Positions 25,839 through 34,384 are shown, counted from the stretch's first letter. The stretch: DNA of 64,000 nucleotides from Nocardioides deserti (GCF_014266025.1 NZ_JACMYC010000002.1:62001-126000), one strand, 5' to 3'. Notes: generated by a model not told the origin, from the letters alone. Made by a program: numbers and translations.

Positions 25839-26477
25839 TCAGGCGTACATCGGGGTCGAGAAGTGGTCGCGGAAGGCGATCTCCTCGACGGGGGTGCGGG
25901 TGAGCTTCTTCGGGAAGCCCTTCGCGGGGTAGCCGACGCCCAGCAGCGCCGCGGTGAGGAACTCGTCCGGGATGCCGAGCAGCTCCTTGACCTTCGGCTC
26001 CTCGGCGCACAGCAGGGTGGTCAGCGCGGAGGCCACACCCTCCTGGCGCAGCGCGAGCGTGAGGTTCTGCACGGTCGGGTAGATCGACGCCCCGCCGACG
26101 ACGCTGAGGCGCCCCAGCTCGTGGTCGGTGGGGTGGAGGCCCTCGAGCTCGGCGCAGACGACGACGAGGGTCGGCACCTCCGCGAGGTGGTGGGCGAAGT
26201 GGTTGGCGCTCTCGACCGTCTTCGGGACGGCGCCGACGGCCTTCGTGCCCTCGACGATCGCGGCGTAGTAGCCCTCCCAGTACGGCAGGTACAGGTCGGC
26301 CAGCGCCTGCTTCTTCGCCGGGTCCTGCACGACGATCCAGCGCACGGGCTGGCGGTTGCCGCCCTGCGGACCGAAGCGGGCGTCGTCGAAGGCGCGGTAG
26401 AGCACCTCGTCCGGCACCTGCTCGTCGGTGTAGTACCGGCAGGTCCCGGTGGACCGCATCGCCTCGCTGAGCTCCAT
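25839..26477 (-). CDS. nitroreductase-family flavoprotein
   Basis: The 212-aa product starts MELSEAMRSTGTCRYYTDEQVPDEVL, the FMN-binding opening of the family (seen in pieces), with the R-x-Y-T replacing the more usual R-R-x-F. ARFGPQGGNRQPVRWIVVQD contacts FMN, and GGASIYPTVQNLTLALRQEGVAS is the dimer and flavin segment. The family reduces nitro groups, quinones, enones or other electrophiles with NAD(P)H. ATG 26477 has GAGAGGAAG 5-8 nt upstream and is preferred to the longer frame. It leads the minus-strand catabolic operon. Confidence 0.9.
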   Translation of the reverse strand: MELSEAMRSTGTCRYYTDEQVPDEVLYRAFDDARFGPQGGNRQPVRWIVVQDPAKKQALADLYLPYWEGYYAAIVEGTKAVGAVPKTVESANHFAHHLAEVPTLVVVCAELEGLHPTDHELGRLSVVGGASIYPTVQNLTLALRQEGVASALTTLLCAEEPKVKELLGIPDEFLTAALLGVGYPAKGFPKKLTRTPVEEIAFRDHFSTPMYA

Positions 26478-26502
26478 GGATCTTCCTCTCACTGACTGAC
26501 CA

Positions 26503-26547
26503 CCGTTAGTGTGATCGCTGTCGCAGAGACTAACGGCTGCCAGTTAG
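26503..26547. promoter_or_regulatory. candidate TetR operator in the divergent catabolic promoter region
   Basis: Two overlapping symmetries are present. CCGTTAGT (26503-26510) and ACTAACGG (26529-26536) form an 8-bp inverted repeat with an 18-nt spacer. CTAAC-GGCTGCCA-GTTAG (26530-26547) is an 18-nt operator-sized palindrome. Further TTAG units lie at 26662-26666, over the promoter of the monooxygenase gene. The repeats fit binding of the TetR encoded at 23506-24171. Confidence 0.5.
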
Positions 26548-26675
26548 ACGTCAACCCCGTGCCGCCAACTTTTGCGAACGCGACTGTTACGAACCGGGAG
26601 CCCGCACCGCCGCCACGCGAGACGTCCTCGAGACACTCCTTGGCAGCACGGACTACCGGCTGTTAGTTTTACGGC

Positions 26676-28625
26676 GTGACCCAGACTGCGGAGCCGACTA
26701 CCCACCGTCCGGCGGACGCCGACCGTCTCGAGACCGCCCTCGAGGCGGCGAACGTGCCGACGCTCCTCGCGGTGCTCGTCCAGCTCACCGGGGACCAGCG
26801 GTGGCTGACCGACCACTACCGGCCCACCCGCCCGCGCGGCATGGACGACAACCGCAGCGGTGGGCTGCCCGACGACGTGCAGGCCGAGATCCGCGCTGCG
26901 GTGGCCGAGGCGGTCCGCGAGCACTGGGCCGGGCGCGCGCCCGCGCTGCCGGCGCCGTCCGACGACGACGTGGTGCAGCTGCTGGACTTCACCGCTGGCG
27001 AGGAGGTGCCCCACGAGTTCGCGCCGATGATGGCCGAGATCGTCCGCGGCACCCCGACTCCCGCCGTTGCGCCCCTTCGCGCCGGGCACGGCCTCGAGGC
27101 GATCGTCGTCGGCGCCGGCATCGCCGGCATGCTCGCCTCCGTCCGCCTGGCCGAGGCCGGTGTCCCGCACGTGGTGCTGGAGAAGAACGACGGCGTGGGC
27201 GGCGGGTGGTACGAGAACCGCTACCCCGGCGCCGGCGTCGACACCCCCAGCTACCTCTACTCGTACTCCTTCTTCGACCACGACTGGTCCACCCACTTCG
27301 GCAAGCGCGACGAGGTGCAGGCCTACCTCGACGCGTTCGCCGACGCCCACGGGCTGCGCGAGCGGATCCGCTTTCGCACCGAGGTCACGCACGCGTCGTA
27401 CGACGCCTCCGCCCAGCGCTGGCGGGTCCGCGCCCGCGCCGCGGACGGCACCGAGACCGAGCTCGCCGCGCCGGTGCTCATCAGCGCCGTCGGCCTGCTC
27501 AACCGCCCGAAGGTGCCCGCCCTGCCCGGGATCGACTCCTTCGAGGGGCCGCTCTTCCACACCGCGGAGTGGCCCGAGGACCTCCCCGTCTCCGGGCTCG
27601 CCGGCAAGCGCGTGGCGATCGTCGGCACCGGCGCCAGCGCGATGCAGGTCGGCCCCGCAATCGTCGACACCGTCGGCTCGCTGAGCGTCTTCCAGCGCTC
27701 GCCACAGTGGGTCGCGCCCAACGATCTCTACTTCGAGCCTGTCGGCGACGACGTGCACTGGGTGATGTCGCACGTGCCGTACTACCGCGGCTGGTACCGC
27801 GCCCGCCTCTCCTGGATCTTCAACGACAAGGTCCACCCGACCCTGCAGGTGGACCCCGAGTGGCCCGAGGAGCGCGCCTCGATCAACGCCGCCAACCACG
27901 GCCACCGCGGCTTCTACGAGCGCTACTTGCGCGCCGAGCTCGGCGACCGCGAGGACCTCGTCGCCAAGTCGCTCCCGGACTACCCGCCCTTCGGCAAGCG
28001 GATGCTGCTCGACAACGGGTGGTTCCGGATGCTGCGCCAGCCGCACGTCGAGCTGGTCACCGAGTCGGTCACCGCGGTGACCCCGACCGGGCTGGTGGAC
28101 TCCGCCGGCGTCGAGCGGGAGTACGACGTCGTCGTGCTCGCGACCGGCTTCCACGCGGACCGGATGCTCTACCCGATGGACGTCGTCGGCCGGACCGGCC
28201 GCAGCACCCGCGACGTGTGGGGCGACCACGACGCCCGGGCCTACCTCGGCATCACGATCCCGGAGTTCCCCAACTTCTTCGTGATGACCGGGCCCAACAC
28301 CGCGCTCGGCCACGGCGGCAGCTACATCACGATCCTGGAGTGCCAGGTGCGCTACATCATGGCCGCGCTCGCGGCGATGGTGCGCGAGGGCGCCGGGGCG
28401 CTGGAGTGCCGCGCGGGCGTCTGCGAGGACTACAACCGTCGCGTCGACGATGCCCACGCCCAGATGGTCTGGACCCACCCGGCGATGGACAACTGGTACC
28501 GCAACGCCGATGGCCGCGTCGTCTCCGTCCTTCCCTGGCGGATCATCGACTACTGGACCCTCACCCGCGACGTGGACCTCGCGGACTACGTCGTGGAGCC
28601 CGTCACCACCCCGACCGCTGGTTGA
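26676..28625 (+). CDS. Baeyer-Villiger monooxygenase, 4-hydroxyacetophenone-monooxygenase-like
   Basis: The 649-aa product has a 140-residue helical N-terminal extension, as in HAPMO. The FAD-binding loop VVGAGIAGMLAS (about 147-158) and the type I BVMO fingerprint FEGPLFHTAEWP (residues 289-300, matching F-x-G-x3-H-x3-W-P) follow. The NADPH-binding loop VGTGASAMQ is at about 316. The ATGF motif is present as LATGFHADR near 490. It would insert oxygen next to a ketone, using NADPH and O2, giving an ester or lactone. GTG 26676 is 7 nt after TAGTTT, a leaderless start. It is divergent from the nitroreductase-ligase operon. Confidence 0.93.
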   Translation: MTQTAEPTTHRPADADRLETALEAANVPTLLAVLVQLTGDQRWLTDHYRPTRPRGMDDNRSGGLPDDVQAEIRAAVAEAVREHWAGRAPALPAPSDDDVVQLLDFTAGEEVPHEFAPMMAEIVRGTPTPAVAPLRAGHGLEAIVVGAGIAGMLASVRLAEAGVPHVVLEKNDGVGGGWYENRYPGAGVDTPSYLYSYSFFDHDWSTHFGKRDEVQAYLDAFADAHGLRERIRFRTEVTHASYDASAQRWRVRARAADGTETELAAPVLISAVGLLNRPKVPALPGIDSFEGPLFHTAEWPEDLPVSGLAGKRVAIVGTGASAMQVGPAIVDTVGSLSVFQRSPQWVAPNDLYFEPVGDDVHWVMSHVPYYRGWYRARLSWIFNDKVHPTLQVDPEWPEERASINAANHGHRGFYERYLRAELGDREDLVAKSLPDYPPFGKRMLLDNGWFRMLRQPHVELVTESVTAVTPTGLVDSAGVEREYDVVVLATGFHADRMLYPMDVVGRTGRSTRDVWGDHDARAYLGITIPEFPNFFVMTGPNTALGHGGSYITILECQVRYIMAALAAMVREGAGALECRAGVCEDYNRRVDDAHAQMVWTHPAMDNWYRNADGRVVSVLPWRIIDYWTLTRDVDLADYVVEPVTTPTAG

Positions 28626-28666
28626 TCACCGCGGTCGCTGCTCTGGCCTCAAGCTCAACCAGCGGT
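28614..28666. terminator. inverted repeat carrying the stop codons of both convergent genes
   Basis: ACCGCTGGTTGA (28614-28625) and its exact complement (28655-28666) form a 12-bp stem. Each arm holds the last three sense codons (Thr-Ala-Gly) and TGA stop of one flanking gene, so both proteins end in Pro-Thr-Ala-Gly. The 29-nt interior includes ACCGCGGT. It probably ends both transcripts. Confidence 0.65.
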
Positions 28667-29062
28667 GGGGCGGGCCGCCCCGATCGCCTCCTCCTCCTCG
28701 GGGGAGAGCTGCTGCTCGCAGGTCCAGCCGGCGACGTTCTTGGCGTAGGTGCGCGAGTCGCTGCGCCCGTGGATCGAGGTGAGCACGACACCGTTCCCGC
28801 CGTCGTCGAGCAGCGCGAGCGACCACGAGAGGTGCCCGCCCATGTCGCCGAACGCGTCGTAGCGCACGACCGCGAGGTGGCGGAGCGCGTCGCGGGTCTC
28901 GGCCCGCAGCGCGGCGACCTCCTGGCGCAGGCCGTGCACGTCCTCGGGGAGGGCGTCGACCGGCACGGAGCGCGGGGCCGAGGCGGTGCGCCGCAGCGCG
29001 AGCACCGCGAACATGACCGCCACCAGGGCGACCAGCAGGGAGAGCACCGCGAGGACGTCCAC
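28655..29062 (-). CDS. DUF4446 family protein, 135 aa
   Basis: An N-terminal transmembrane helix (about residues 3-22) is followed by a short coiled-coil-like stretch (about 40-60, LRQEVAALRAETRDAL). The DUF4446 core comes next: VVRYDAFGDMGGHLSWSLALLDD and GVVLTSIHGRSDSRTYAK (shown in pieces). The family is membrane-anchored with a cytoplasmic domain and has no known activity. GTG 29062 is 7 nt after TAGGGT, a leaderless start sharing its promoter region with pheA. The last residues are shaped by the palindrome shared with the convergent monooxygenase gene. Confidence 0.85.
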   Translation of the reverse strand: MDVLAVLSLLVALVAVMFAVLALRRTASAPRSVPVDALPEDVHGLRQEVAALRAETRDALRHLAVVRYDAFGDMGGHLSWSLALLDDGGNGVVLTSIHGRSDSRTYAKNVAGWTCEQQLSPEEEEAIGAARPTAG

Positions 29063-29085
29063 GGCGCCGACCCTAGACTGCGGCC
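29063..29085. promoter_or_regulatory. 23-bp divergent promoter with overlapping -10 boxes
   Basis: On the plus strand TAGACT stands 6 nt before the pheA GTG. On the minus strand TAGGGT stands 7 nt before the DUF4446 GTG. The two hexamers overlap in the sequence ACCCTAGACT and share the central TA step. Both transcripts would be leaderless and initiation in one direction should exclude the other. Confidence 0.6.
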
Positions 29086-29940
29086 GTGCCCGACGCCCGC
29101 CGCATCGCCTACCAGGGCGAACCCGGAGCCAACTCGCACATCGTGTGCGCCCAGCACTACCCGGACTGGGAGGCCGTGCCGTGCGCGTCGTTCGAGGACG
29201 TCTTCGCCGCCGTCGCGGCCGCCCCAGGAACAGAACCCAGCGCGGACCTGGCGATGATCCCGATCGACAACTCCATCGCCGGGCGGGTGGCCGACATCCA
29301 CCACTTCCTGCCCGGCTCGGGGCTGCACATCATCGGCGAGCACTTCCTGCGGATCCGCTTCCACCTGATGGGCGTCCCCGGCGCCTCGCTGGACTCGATC
29401 CGCACCGTCCACAGCCACGTGCACGCGCTCGGCCAGTGCCGGCGCGTCATCCGCGAGCACGGGCTGACCCCGGTGATCTCCGGCGACACCGCCGGCGCCG
29501 CCCGCGAGGTCGCCGAGGCGGGCGACCCGACGCAGGCGGCGATCTCGCCGCCGCTGGCCGCCGACATCTACGGCCTCGAGGTGCTGGCCGAGGACGTCGA
29601 GGACGAGGACCACAACACCACCCGGTTCGTGGTGCTGTCCCCCGAGCCGTTCCACGCCGAGCGCGGTGACCGGCCGGTCGTCACCAGCTTTATCTTCAAC
29701 GTCCGCAACCTGCCGGCCGCGCTCTACAAGGCGCTCGGCGGGTTCGCCACCAACGGCGTGAACATGACCAAGCTGGAGAGCTACATGGTCGGCGGGGAGT
29801 TCACCGCGACCCAGTTCCTCTGCGAGGTCGACGGCCACCCCGACGACCCGGGCCTGGCCCGGGCGCTCGAGGAGCTGGCGTTCTTCACCACCGACGTCAA
29901 GGTCCTCGGCGTCTACCCCGCCGACCCCTTCCGCTACTGA
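29086..29940 (+). CDS. pheA: prephenate dehydratase
   Basis: The 284-aa product catalyses decarboxylation and dehydration of prephenate to phenylpyruvate in phenylalanine synthesis. RIAYQGEPGANSH (residues 5-17) opens the periplasmic-binding-like dehydratase domain. The essential Thr-Arg lies in NTTRFVVL (about 176-183). A C-terminal ACT domain (about 200-280), with the phenylalanine-binding region around MTKLESYMVGGEF, gives feedback regulation. The GTG start at 29086 is leaderless. It is followed after 12 nt by a GDT1 transporter gene. Confidence 0.95.
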   Translation: MPDARRIAYQGEPGANSHIVCAQHYPDWEAVPCASFEDVFAAVAAAPGTEPSADLAMIPIDNSIAGRVADIHHFLPGSGLHIIGEHFLRIRFHLMGVPGASLDSIRTVHSHVHALGQCRRVIREHGLTPVISGDTAGAAREVAEAGDPTQAAISPPLAADIYGLEVLAEDVEDEDHNTTRFVVLSPEPFHAERGDRPVVTSFIFNVRNLPAALYKALGGFATNGVNMTKLESYMVGGEFTATQFLCEVDGHPDDPGLARALEELAFFTTDVKVLGVYPADPFRY

Positions 29941-29952
29941 AAGCTGCACTCC

Positions 29953-30555
29953 ATGGATCTCGCCGTCGCGGCGATCGCCTTCGGCACCATCTTCGTGGTC
30001 GAGCTGCCGGACAAGACGTTCCTGGCCACGCTCGTCCTCTCGACGCGGTACCGCCCGCTGCTGGTGTGGCTGGGGGTCGGGCTGGCCTTCGCGGTGCAGA
30101 CGACGATCGCCGTGCTGCTGGGCCACGCGGCGTCGTTCCTGCCCGAGGAGGTGGTGAAGATCGCCGCCGCCGTGCTGTTCCTCGTCGGCGCGTTCGTGCT
30201 GCTGCGCGAGGCGCGGGCGCACCAGCGGGAGGCCGCCGCCGACGAGGGCGACGAGTTCGCCGAGAAGGCCAGGCCGGCGACCGGCTGGCGCGCGGTGCTG
30301 GCGTCGTTCCTGGTGCTGCTCGCCGCCGAGTGGGGCGACCTGAGCCAGCTGCTGACGATCTCGCTGGTGGCTCGCTACGAGGCGCCGCTCGAGGTCTTCC
30401 TCGGTGCCCTCGGCGCGCTGCTCGCGGTCAGTGGCCTCGCGGTGGTCGTCGGGCGCGCACTCATGCGGTGGGTGCCGATGCACGTGCTCTTCTACGCCGG
30501 CGCCGCGGTCTGCCTGGTGCTGGAGGCGTTCCTGATCTGGGAGCTCGTGCGCTGA
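29953..30555 (+). CDS. TMEM165/GDT1-family divalent cation transporter
   Basis: The 200-aa product has six hydrophobic helices in two repeats of three. Each repeat carries the family signature in its first helix: E17-L-P-D20-K-T (a variant of E-x-G-D-K-T with Pro for Gly) and AEWGDLSQ (about residues 128-135). The family moves Mn2+ or Ca2+ against H+ across membranes. The central loop is charged and cytosolic. ATG 29953 is the only reasonable start, 12 nt after pheA, so the two are likely co-transcribed although no functional link is obvious. Confidence 0.9.
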   Translation: MDLAVAAIAFGTIFVVELPDKTFLATLVLSTRYRPLLVWLGVGLAFAVQTTIAVLLGHAASFLPEEVVKIAAAVLFLVGAFVLLREARAHQREAAADEGDEFAEKARPATGWRAVLASFLVLLAAEWGDLSQLLTISLVARYEAPLEVFLGALGALLAVSGLAVVVGRALMRWVPMHVLFYAGAAVCLVLEAFLIWELVR

Positions 30556-30574
30556 GCGGCCTACAGTTCCGGCC

Positions 30575-31828
30575 ATGAGCGAGCCCGCGAGCACCGACGC
30601 TGCCCGGAACGCCGTCCCGCACGGGGCGGACAGCGAGGTCGGTCGCCTGCGGACGGTCGTGCTGCACCGCCCGGGCCCGGAGCTCAAGCGGCTGACCCCG
30701 CGCAACAACGACAAGCTGCTCTTCGACGGCATCCCGTGGGTGGCCCGCGCCCAGGAGGAGCACGACGCCTTCGCGGAGGCGCTGCGCGGCCGCGACGTCG
30801 AGGTGCTCTACCTGACCGAGCTGCTGACCGAGACCCTCGAGCAGGAGTCGGCACGGAACCACGCGATCACCTCGGCGCTGACCGGGCTGCACCTCGGCGA
30901 CACGATGCGCGGCTACCTCGCCGGGTTCCTGCGCGACGCCTCGCCGGCGGAGCTGACGGAGTACCTCACCGCCGGCATCCGCAACGACGAGGTCCGCGGC
31001 GGCTTCGGCCTGGTGACCTCGCTGCTCGCCCGCGACGACTTCCTCGTCGACCCGCTGCCGAACCTGCTGTTCACCCGCGACTCGAGCGTCTGGGTCCGCG
31101 ACCGGGTCGCGATCACGTCGCTGTCGATGCCGGCCCGGAAGCGCGAGACCCAGCTGACCGAGCTCATCTACACCGAGCACCCGCGCTTCCGCGGGACGCG
31201 TCGCCTGCACGGCTGGCACAACGAGCACGTCGAGGGCGGCGACGTGCTGCTGCTCGCACCTGGCGTGATCGCGGTCGGCGTCGGCGAGCGGACGACGCCC
31301 GCGGGCGTCGAGCGGCTCGCCCGGCAGGTCTTCCACGCCGACCTGGCCCACACGGTGCTCGCGGTGCCCATCGCCCAGGAGCGGGCCACCATGCACCTCG
31401 ACACGGTCTGCACGATGGTCGACGTCGACAAGATCGTGATGTACCCCAACATCGCCGACTCCCTCACGGCGTACGCCGTCACGCTGGCCGAGCCGGCCGA
31501 CGACGCCGGCGCGCAGGTGCTCGAGGTGGCTCGCGCCGAACCGTTCCTGGTGGCGGCCGCGCGGGCGATGGGCATCGACGCGCTCCACCAGATCGACACC
31601 GGCCTGGACCCCGTGACCGCCGAGCGCGAGCAGTGGGACGACGGCAACAACACCCTCGCGCTCGCCCCGCGGGTGGCGGTGGCCTACGAGCGCAACGTCG
31701 AGACCAACGACCGCCTCGAGGCGGCCGGCATCGAGGTCGTGCGGATCGCCGGCTCCGAGCTGGGCTCCGGACGCGGCGGCCCGCGCTGCATGAGCTGCCC
31801 GGTCGCGCGCGACCCGCTGCCTGCCTGA
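30575..31828 (+). CDS. arcA: arginine deiminase
   Basis: The 417-aa product has the guanidino-modifying-enzyme fold with [10 protein letters not shown] (about residues 165-174, substrate Asp), [15 protein letters not shown] (Glu/His, about 210-224), [11 protein letters not shown] (catalytic His, about 271) and the catalytic Cys405 in [11 protein letters not shown] at the C-terminus. It hydrolyses arginine to citrulline and ammonia. ATG 30575 lies 7 nt after TACAGT, a leaderless start. No ornithine carbamoyltransferase, carbamate kinase or arginine/ornithine antiporter gene is nearby, so the full ADI pathway is not encoded here. Confidence 0.96.
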   Translation: MSEPASTDAARNAVPHGADSEVGRLRTVVLHRPGPELKRLTPRNNDKLLFDGIPWVARAQEEHDAFAEALRGRDVEVLYLTELLTETLEQESARNHAITSALTGLHLGDTMRGYLAGFLRDASPAELTEYLTAGIRNDEVRGGFGLVTSLLARDDFLVDPLPNLLFTRDSSVWVRDRVAITSLSMPARKRETQLTELIYTEHPRFRGTRRLHGWHNEHVEGGDVLLLAPGVIAVGVGERTTPAGVERLARQVFHADLAHTVLAVPIAQERATMHLDTVCTMVDVDKIVMYPNIADSLTAYAVTLAEPADDAGAQVLEVARAEPFLVAAARAMGIDALHQIDTGLDPVTAEREQWDDGNNTLALAPRVAVAYERNVETNDRLEAAGIEVVRIAGSELGSGRGGPRCMSCPVARDPLPA

Positions 31829-31957
31829 GGTCGCGTTCCCGCTCGCGCCTGCGGGGGGTGTGTCGGCTGTCTCCTTTCCAGGTCAGGGGCGGTCTGCGAG
31901 GATCGGCGTCGGGAGGGGACCCGCCGTCGCACCGTTCGCGGTGAGGAAGGAACGCAC

Positions 31958-32320
31958 ATGAGCGTCTCGTTCTTCGAGAGCTTCACCCCGCAGGAGGTCG
32001 CCCGGATCAGTGCCGCCGGCACCCGGGTGCACCTGCCCGAGGGCTGGTCGCCGATCTCGGAGCGGACCCCTGCCGACAAGGCGTACATCCTGCTCGAGGG
32101 GCGCGTGTCGGTCCGTCGGGGCAAGGAGGAGATCGCGCAGCTCGGGCCGGGCGACATCATGGGCGAGAAGGCCATCGTCGGGCACTCGCTGCGCACCGCC
32201 TCGATCGTCGCGCTGACCCCGCTGGACCTCATCCACCTCACGGCCGAGGCCGTCGAGAAGCTGTGCGACGAGATGCCGTCGTTCCGCGAGGCGTTGAACG
32301 CCGTGGTCCAGTCCCGCTAG
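31958..32320 (+). CDS. cyclic-nucleotide-binding domain protein, 120 aa
   Basis: The product is a single CNB beta-barrel without DNA-binding domain. KAYILLEGRVSVRRG and LGPGDIMGEKAIVGHSLRTASIVALT contain the phosphate-binding-cassette region, where GEKA..GHSLRTAS takes the place of the usual G-E-[LI]-x6-R-x-A, keeping Glu and Arg. It probably binds cAMP and acts by protein contact. ATG 31958 has GAGGAAGGAA 6-15 nt upstream. The next gene, 2 nt after its stop, is a class III cyclase, suggesting a cAMP source and sensor expressed together. Confidence 0.88.
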   Translation: MSVSFFESFTPQEVARISAAGTRVHLPEGWSPISERTPADKAYILLEGRVSVRRGKEEIAQLGPGDIMGEKAIVGHSLRTASIVALTPLDLIHLTAEAVEKLCDEMPSFREALNAVVQSR

Positions 32321-32322
32321 CC

Positions 32323-33393
32323 GTGGCCGACGGCGCCGGGGGCGACCGGCTCGACCTGACCGGCGCCGTCGACGCGGTCGAGCGGTTCCTCCTCGAGGGG
32401 ACGCCTAGCCTCACCCGCGACCAGGTGCTGGAGCAGTCCGGCGTCGACGAGGAGGTCGCCGAGGAGCTGTGGCGGTGGCTGGGGTTCCCCCAGGCCGACC
32501 ACGACGACGTCGCGTTCACCCCGCTCGACGTCGCGTCGCTGCGGCAGGCCGTCGAGCTGGTCGAGCTCGGCGTCCTCACCGAGGACCGGCAGGCCGCGCT
32601 GGTGCGCACGTGGGGCCGCAGCTTCGCCCGGCTGGCCGAGTGGCAGACCACGCTGCTGGCCGACGTCGCGCTCGAGGAGGGCGTGGGCGACCCGGTGGCC
32701 CGGGTCGCTGAGCTGGCCGAGGAGGTGCTCCCCCGGGTGGAGGCGCTGCAGGCCTACGTGTGGCGCCGCCACCTGGTCAGCGCCGCCGGACGGCTGCTGG
32801 CGGTCGACACCCCCGGATCGCCCGCCGCCCCGCTGGCCGTCGTCTTCGTCGACATCGTCGGCTACACCTCGCGCAGCAAGTCCCTCGACGAGGCCGGCCT
32901 GGTCGGCTGGCTCGAGGGCTTCGAGTCGGTCTGCACCGACATCGCCGTCGAGCACGGCGGACGCGTCATCAAGAACATCGGCGACGAGGTCCTGCTGGTC
33001 GCCGACGACCCGGCCGCCGCGGCGGCGGCGGCGCTGGCGATGGTCGAGCGCGGGGCGGACGAGGACGACCCGTTCCCGCAGGTGCGCGCCGGCATGGCGT
33101 ACGGCGAGGTGGTCAGCCGGCTCGGCGACGTGTTCGGCCCGACGGTCAACATCGCGGCGCGGCTGACCTCGGTCGCCCGGCCGGGCACGGTGCTGGTCGA
33201 TCGCGGAGCCTACGAGGCGCTCTCCGGCCGCACCGACGACGAGGCCGGGACCGAGGCCGACGAGGACGACGGCGTCGGCGACCCGCGCCCGGGCACCGAC
33301 GACCGGCCGTACCGCTTCCGCCGGGTGCGGCGCACGTCGGTCAAGGGCTACTCGCGGCTCCAGCCGTGGGTGCTGCGCCGAGCGGCGGGGTGA
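32323..33393 (+). CDS. class III adenylate cyclase with N-terminal regulatory domain (Rv1264-like)
   Basis: The 356-aa product has an all-helical N-terminal domain of about 150 residues, with ELWRWLGFPQ...FTPLDVASLRQAVELVELGVL and WGRSFARLAEWQ, resembling the pH-sensing autoinhibitory domain of mycobacterial Rv1264. The cyclase homology domain starts at VFVDIVGYTS (about residue 174; first metal Asp). Second metal Asp and adenine-selecting Lys lie in VIKNIGDEVLLV, and transition-state Asn and Arg in VNIAARL (about 275). ATP selectivity is likely. An acidic insert of about 25 residues precedes the C-terminal strand. GTG 32323 starts 2 nt after the CNB gene. Confidence 0.9.
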   Translation: MADGAGGDRLDLTGAVDAVERFLLEGTPSLTRDQVLEQSGVDEEVAEELWRWLGFPQADHDDVAFTPLDVASLRQAVELVELGVLTEDRQAALVRTWGRSFARLAEWQTTLLADVALEEGVGDPVARVAELAEEVLPRVEALQAYVWRRHLVSAAGRLLAVDTPGSPAAPLAVVFVDIVGYTSRSKSLDEAGLVGWLEGFESVCTDIAVEHGGRVIKNIGDEVLLVADDPAAAAAAALAMVERGADEDDPFPQVRAGMAYGEVVSRLGDVFGPTVNIAARLTSVARPGTVLVDRGAYEALSGRTDDEAGTEADEDDGVGDPRPGTDDRPYRFRRVRRTSVKGYSRLQPWVLRRAAG

Positions 33394-33401
33394 GGCGTGC
33401 T

Positions 33402-33434
33402 GGCGAGAGGGGCACGGACCGTGCCCCTCTCGCC
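33402..33434. terminator. bidirectional terminator between cyclase and DUF5926 genes
   Basis: GGCGAGAGGGGCACGG and its exact complement form a 16-bp stem around a single central A, 8 nt after the cyclase stop and 5 nt from the stop of the convergent gene. Confidence 0.75.
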
Positions 33435-33439
33435 ATCGG

Positions 33440-34384
33440 TCAGCGGATCGTCACCTGACGGCCGGCGAGGCCGGACCGGGCGGAGCGCTCCTCGGAGGTG
33501 AGGTCGGAGGTATCGGCCAGCGCCTCGGCGAGGTCCTGGGCGAACCGGTCTGCCGGCTCCTCCAGTGCCTCCGCGCCCGTGCCGAGCGGCAGGTCCCAGA
33601 CCGGGGCGAGCAGGCCGTGCGCGCGGAACATCCCGACGAAGCGCGAGTCCGGCACCAGCACGTCGCGGCCTGCGACGTGCAGCCGCGCGAGCGCGGTGAG
33701 CAGCTCGTCCTCGGGCTCGGGCATCACCCAGCGCAGGTGCTCCTTGGTGCCGACGTTGGTCCAGTACGCCGCCTCGACGCCGGTCAGGCGGGCCGTCGGG
33801 GTCGCGGCGCCGTTGGCCTGCTCGAGGGCGGCCTCCATCCCGGTGGTGTCCTCGAGGTCGGCGATCCAGAACTCGAAGCCCTCGTGCACGGTGACGTCGA
33901 GCTTGTCGCCCGTCACCAGGTCCTGCAGGCGCGGGCCCTCGACGGGCGGCTCCACCATGCTGACGATGCCCGGCTCGTCGGCCGCGAGGGCGGCCTGGAG
34001 CGCCGCGGCGAGGTCGCGCGACGGGTCGCCGAAGGCGTGCTGGACCTGGAGGCCGAGCCAGGTCTGGCCGCTCTCGCGCGCCATCGCGGGGGCCGCCATC
34101 GGCAGCAGCGAGGCGAGCAGCACGGTCCGCTCCGGGTCGTCCTTGAGCGTCAGCGGCGCGGTCGCGGCGGGCACGAGCTCGCGCATCGCGACGATGTCGC
34201 ACTCCGAGGGCAGGCCCTCGAAGGGGCGGGCGACGTACGCCGCGACCGCGCCGCCCGGCGCGCCGTGGCACGCCTTGTAGCGCTTGCCCGAGCCGCACGG
34301 GCAGGGCTGGCGCGGGCCGACCGCGCCCTCGGCGGGAGCGGCGCCGGCCGTCGTACGGGACTTGGTGCGGGACTTCTTCGCCAT
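33440..34384 (-). CDS. DUF5926 family protein with N-terminal SEC-C zinc motif
   Basis: The 314-aa product starts with a Lys/Arg-rich segment followed by a complete SEC-C motif, CPCGSGKRYKACH (Cys28, Cys30, Cys39, His40), the zinc-binding tail known from SecA. The rest is the DUF5926 region (about residues 45-310) of mixed alpha/beta character, with no known activity. ATG 34384 is 6 nt after TAGTCT, a leaderless start. It is convergent with the cyclase gene across a shared terminator. Confidence 0.88.
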   Translation of the reverse strand: MAKKSRTKSRTTAGAAPAEGAVGPRQPCPCGSGKRYKACHGAPGGAVAAYVARPFEGLPSECDIVAMRELVPAATAPLTLKDDPERTVLLASLLPMAAPAMARESGQTWLGLQVQHAFGDPSRDLAAALQAALAADEPGIVSMVEPPVEGPRLQDLVTGDKLDVTVHEGFEFWIADLEDTTGMEAALEQANGAATPTARLTGVEAAYWTNVGTKEHLRWVMPEPEDELLTALARLHVAGRDVLVPDSRFVGMFRAHGLLAPVWDLPLGTGAEALEEPADRFAQDLAEALADTSDLTSEERSARSGLAGRQVTIR

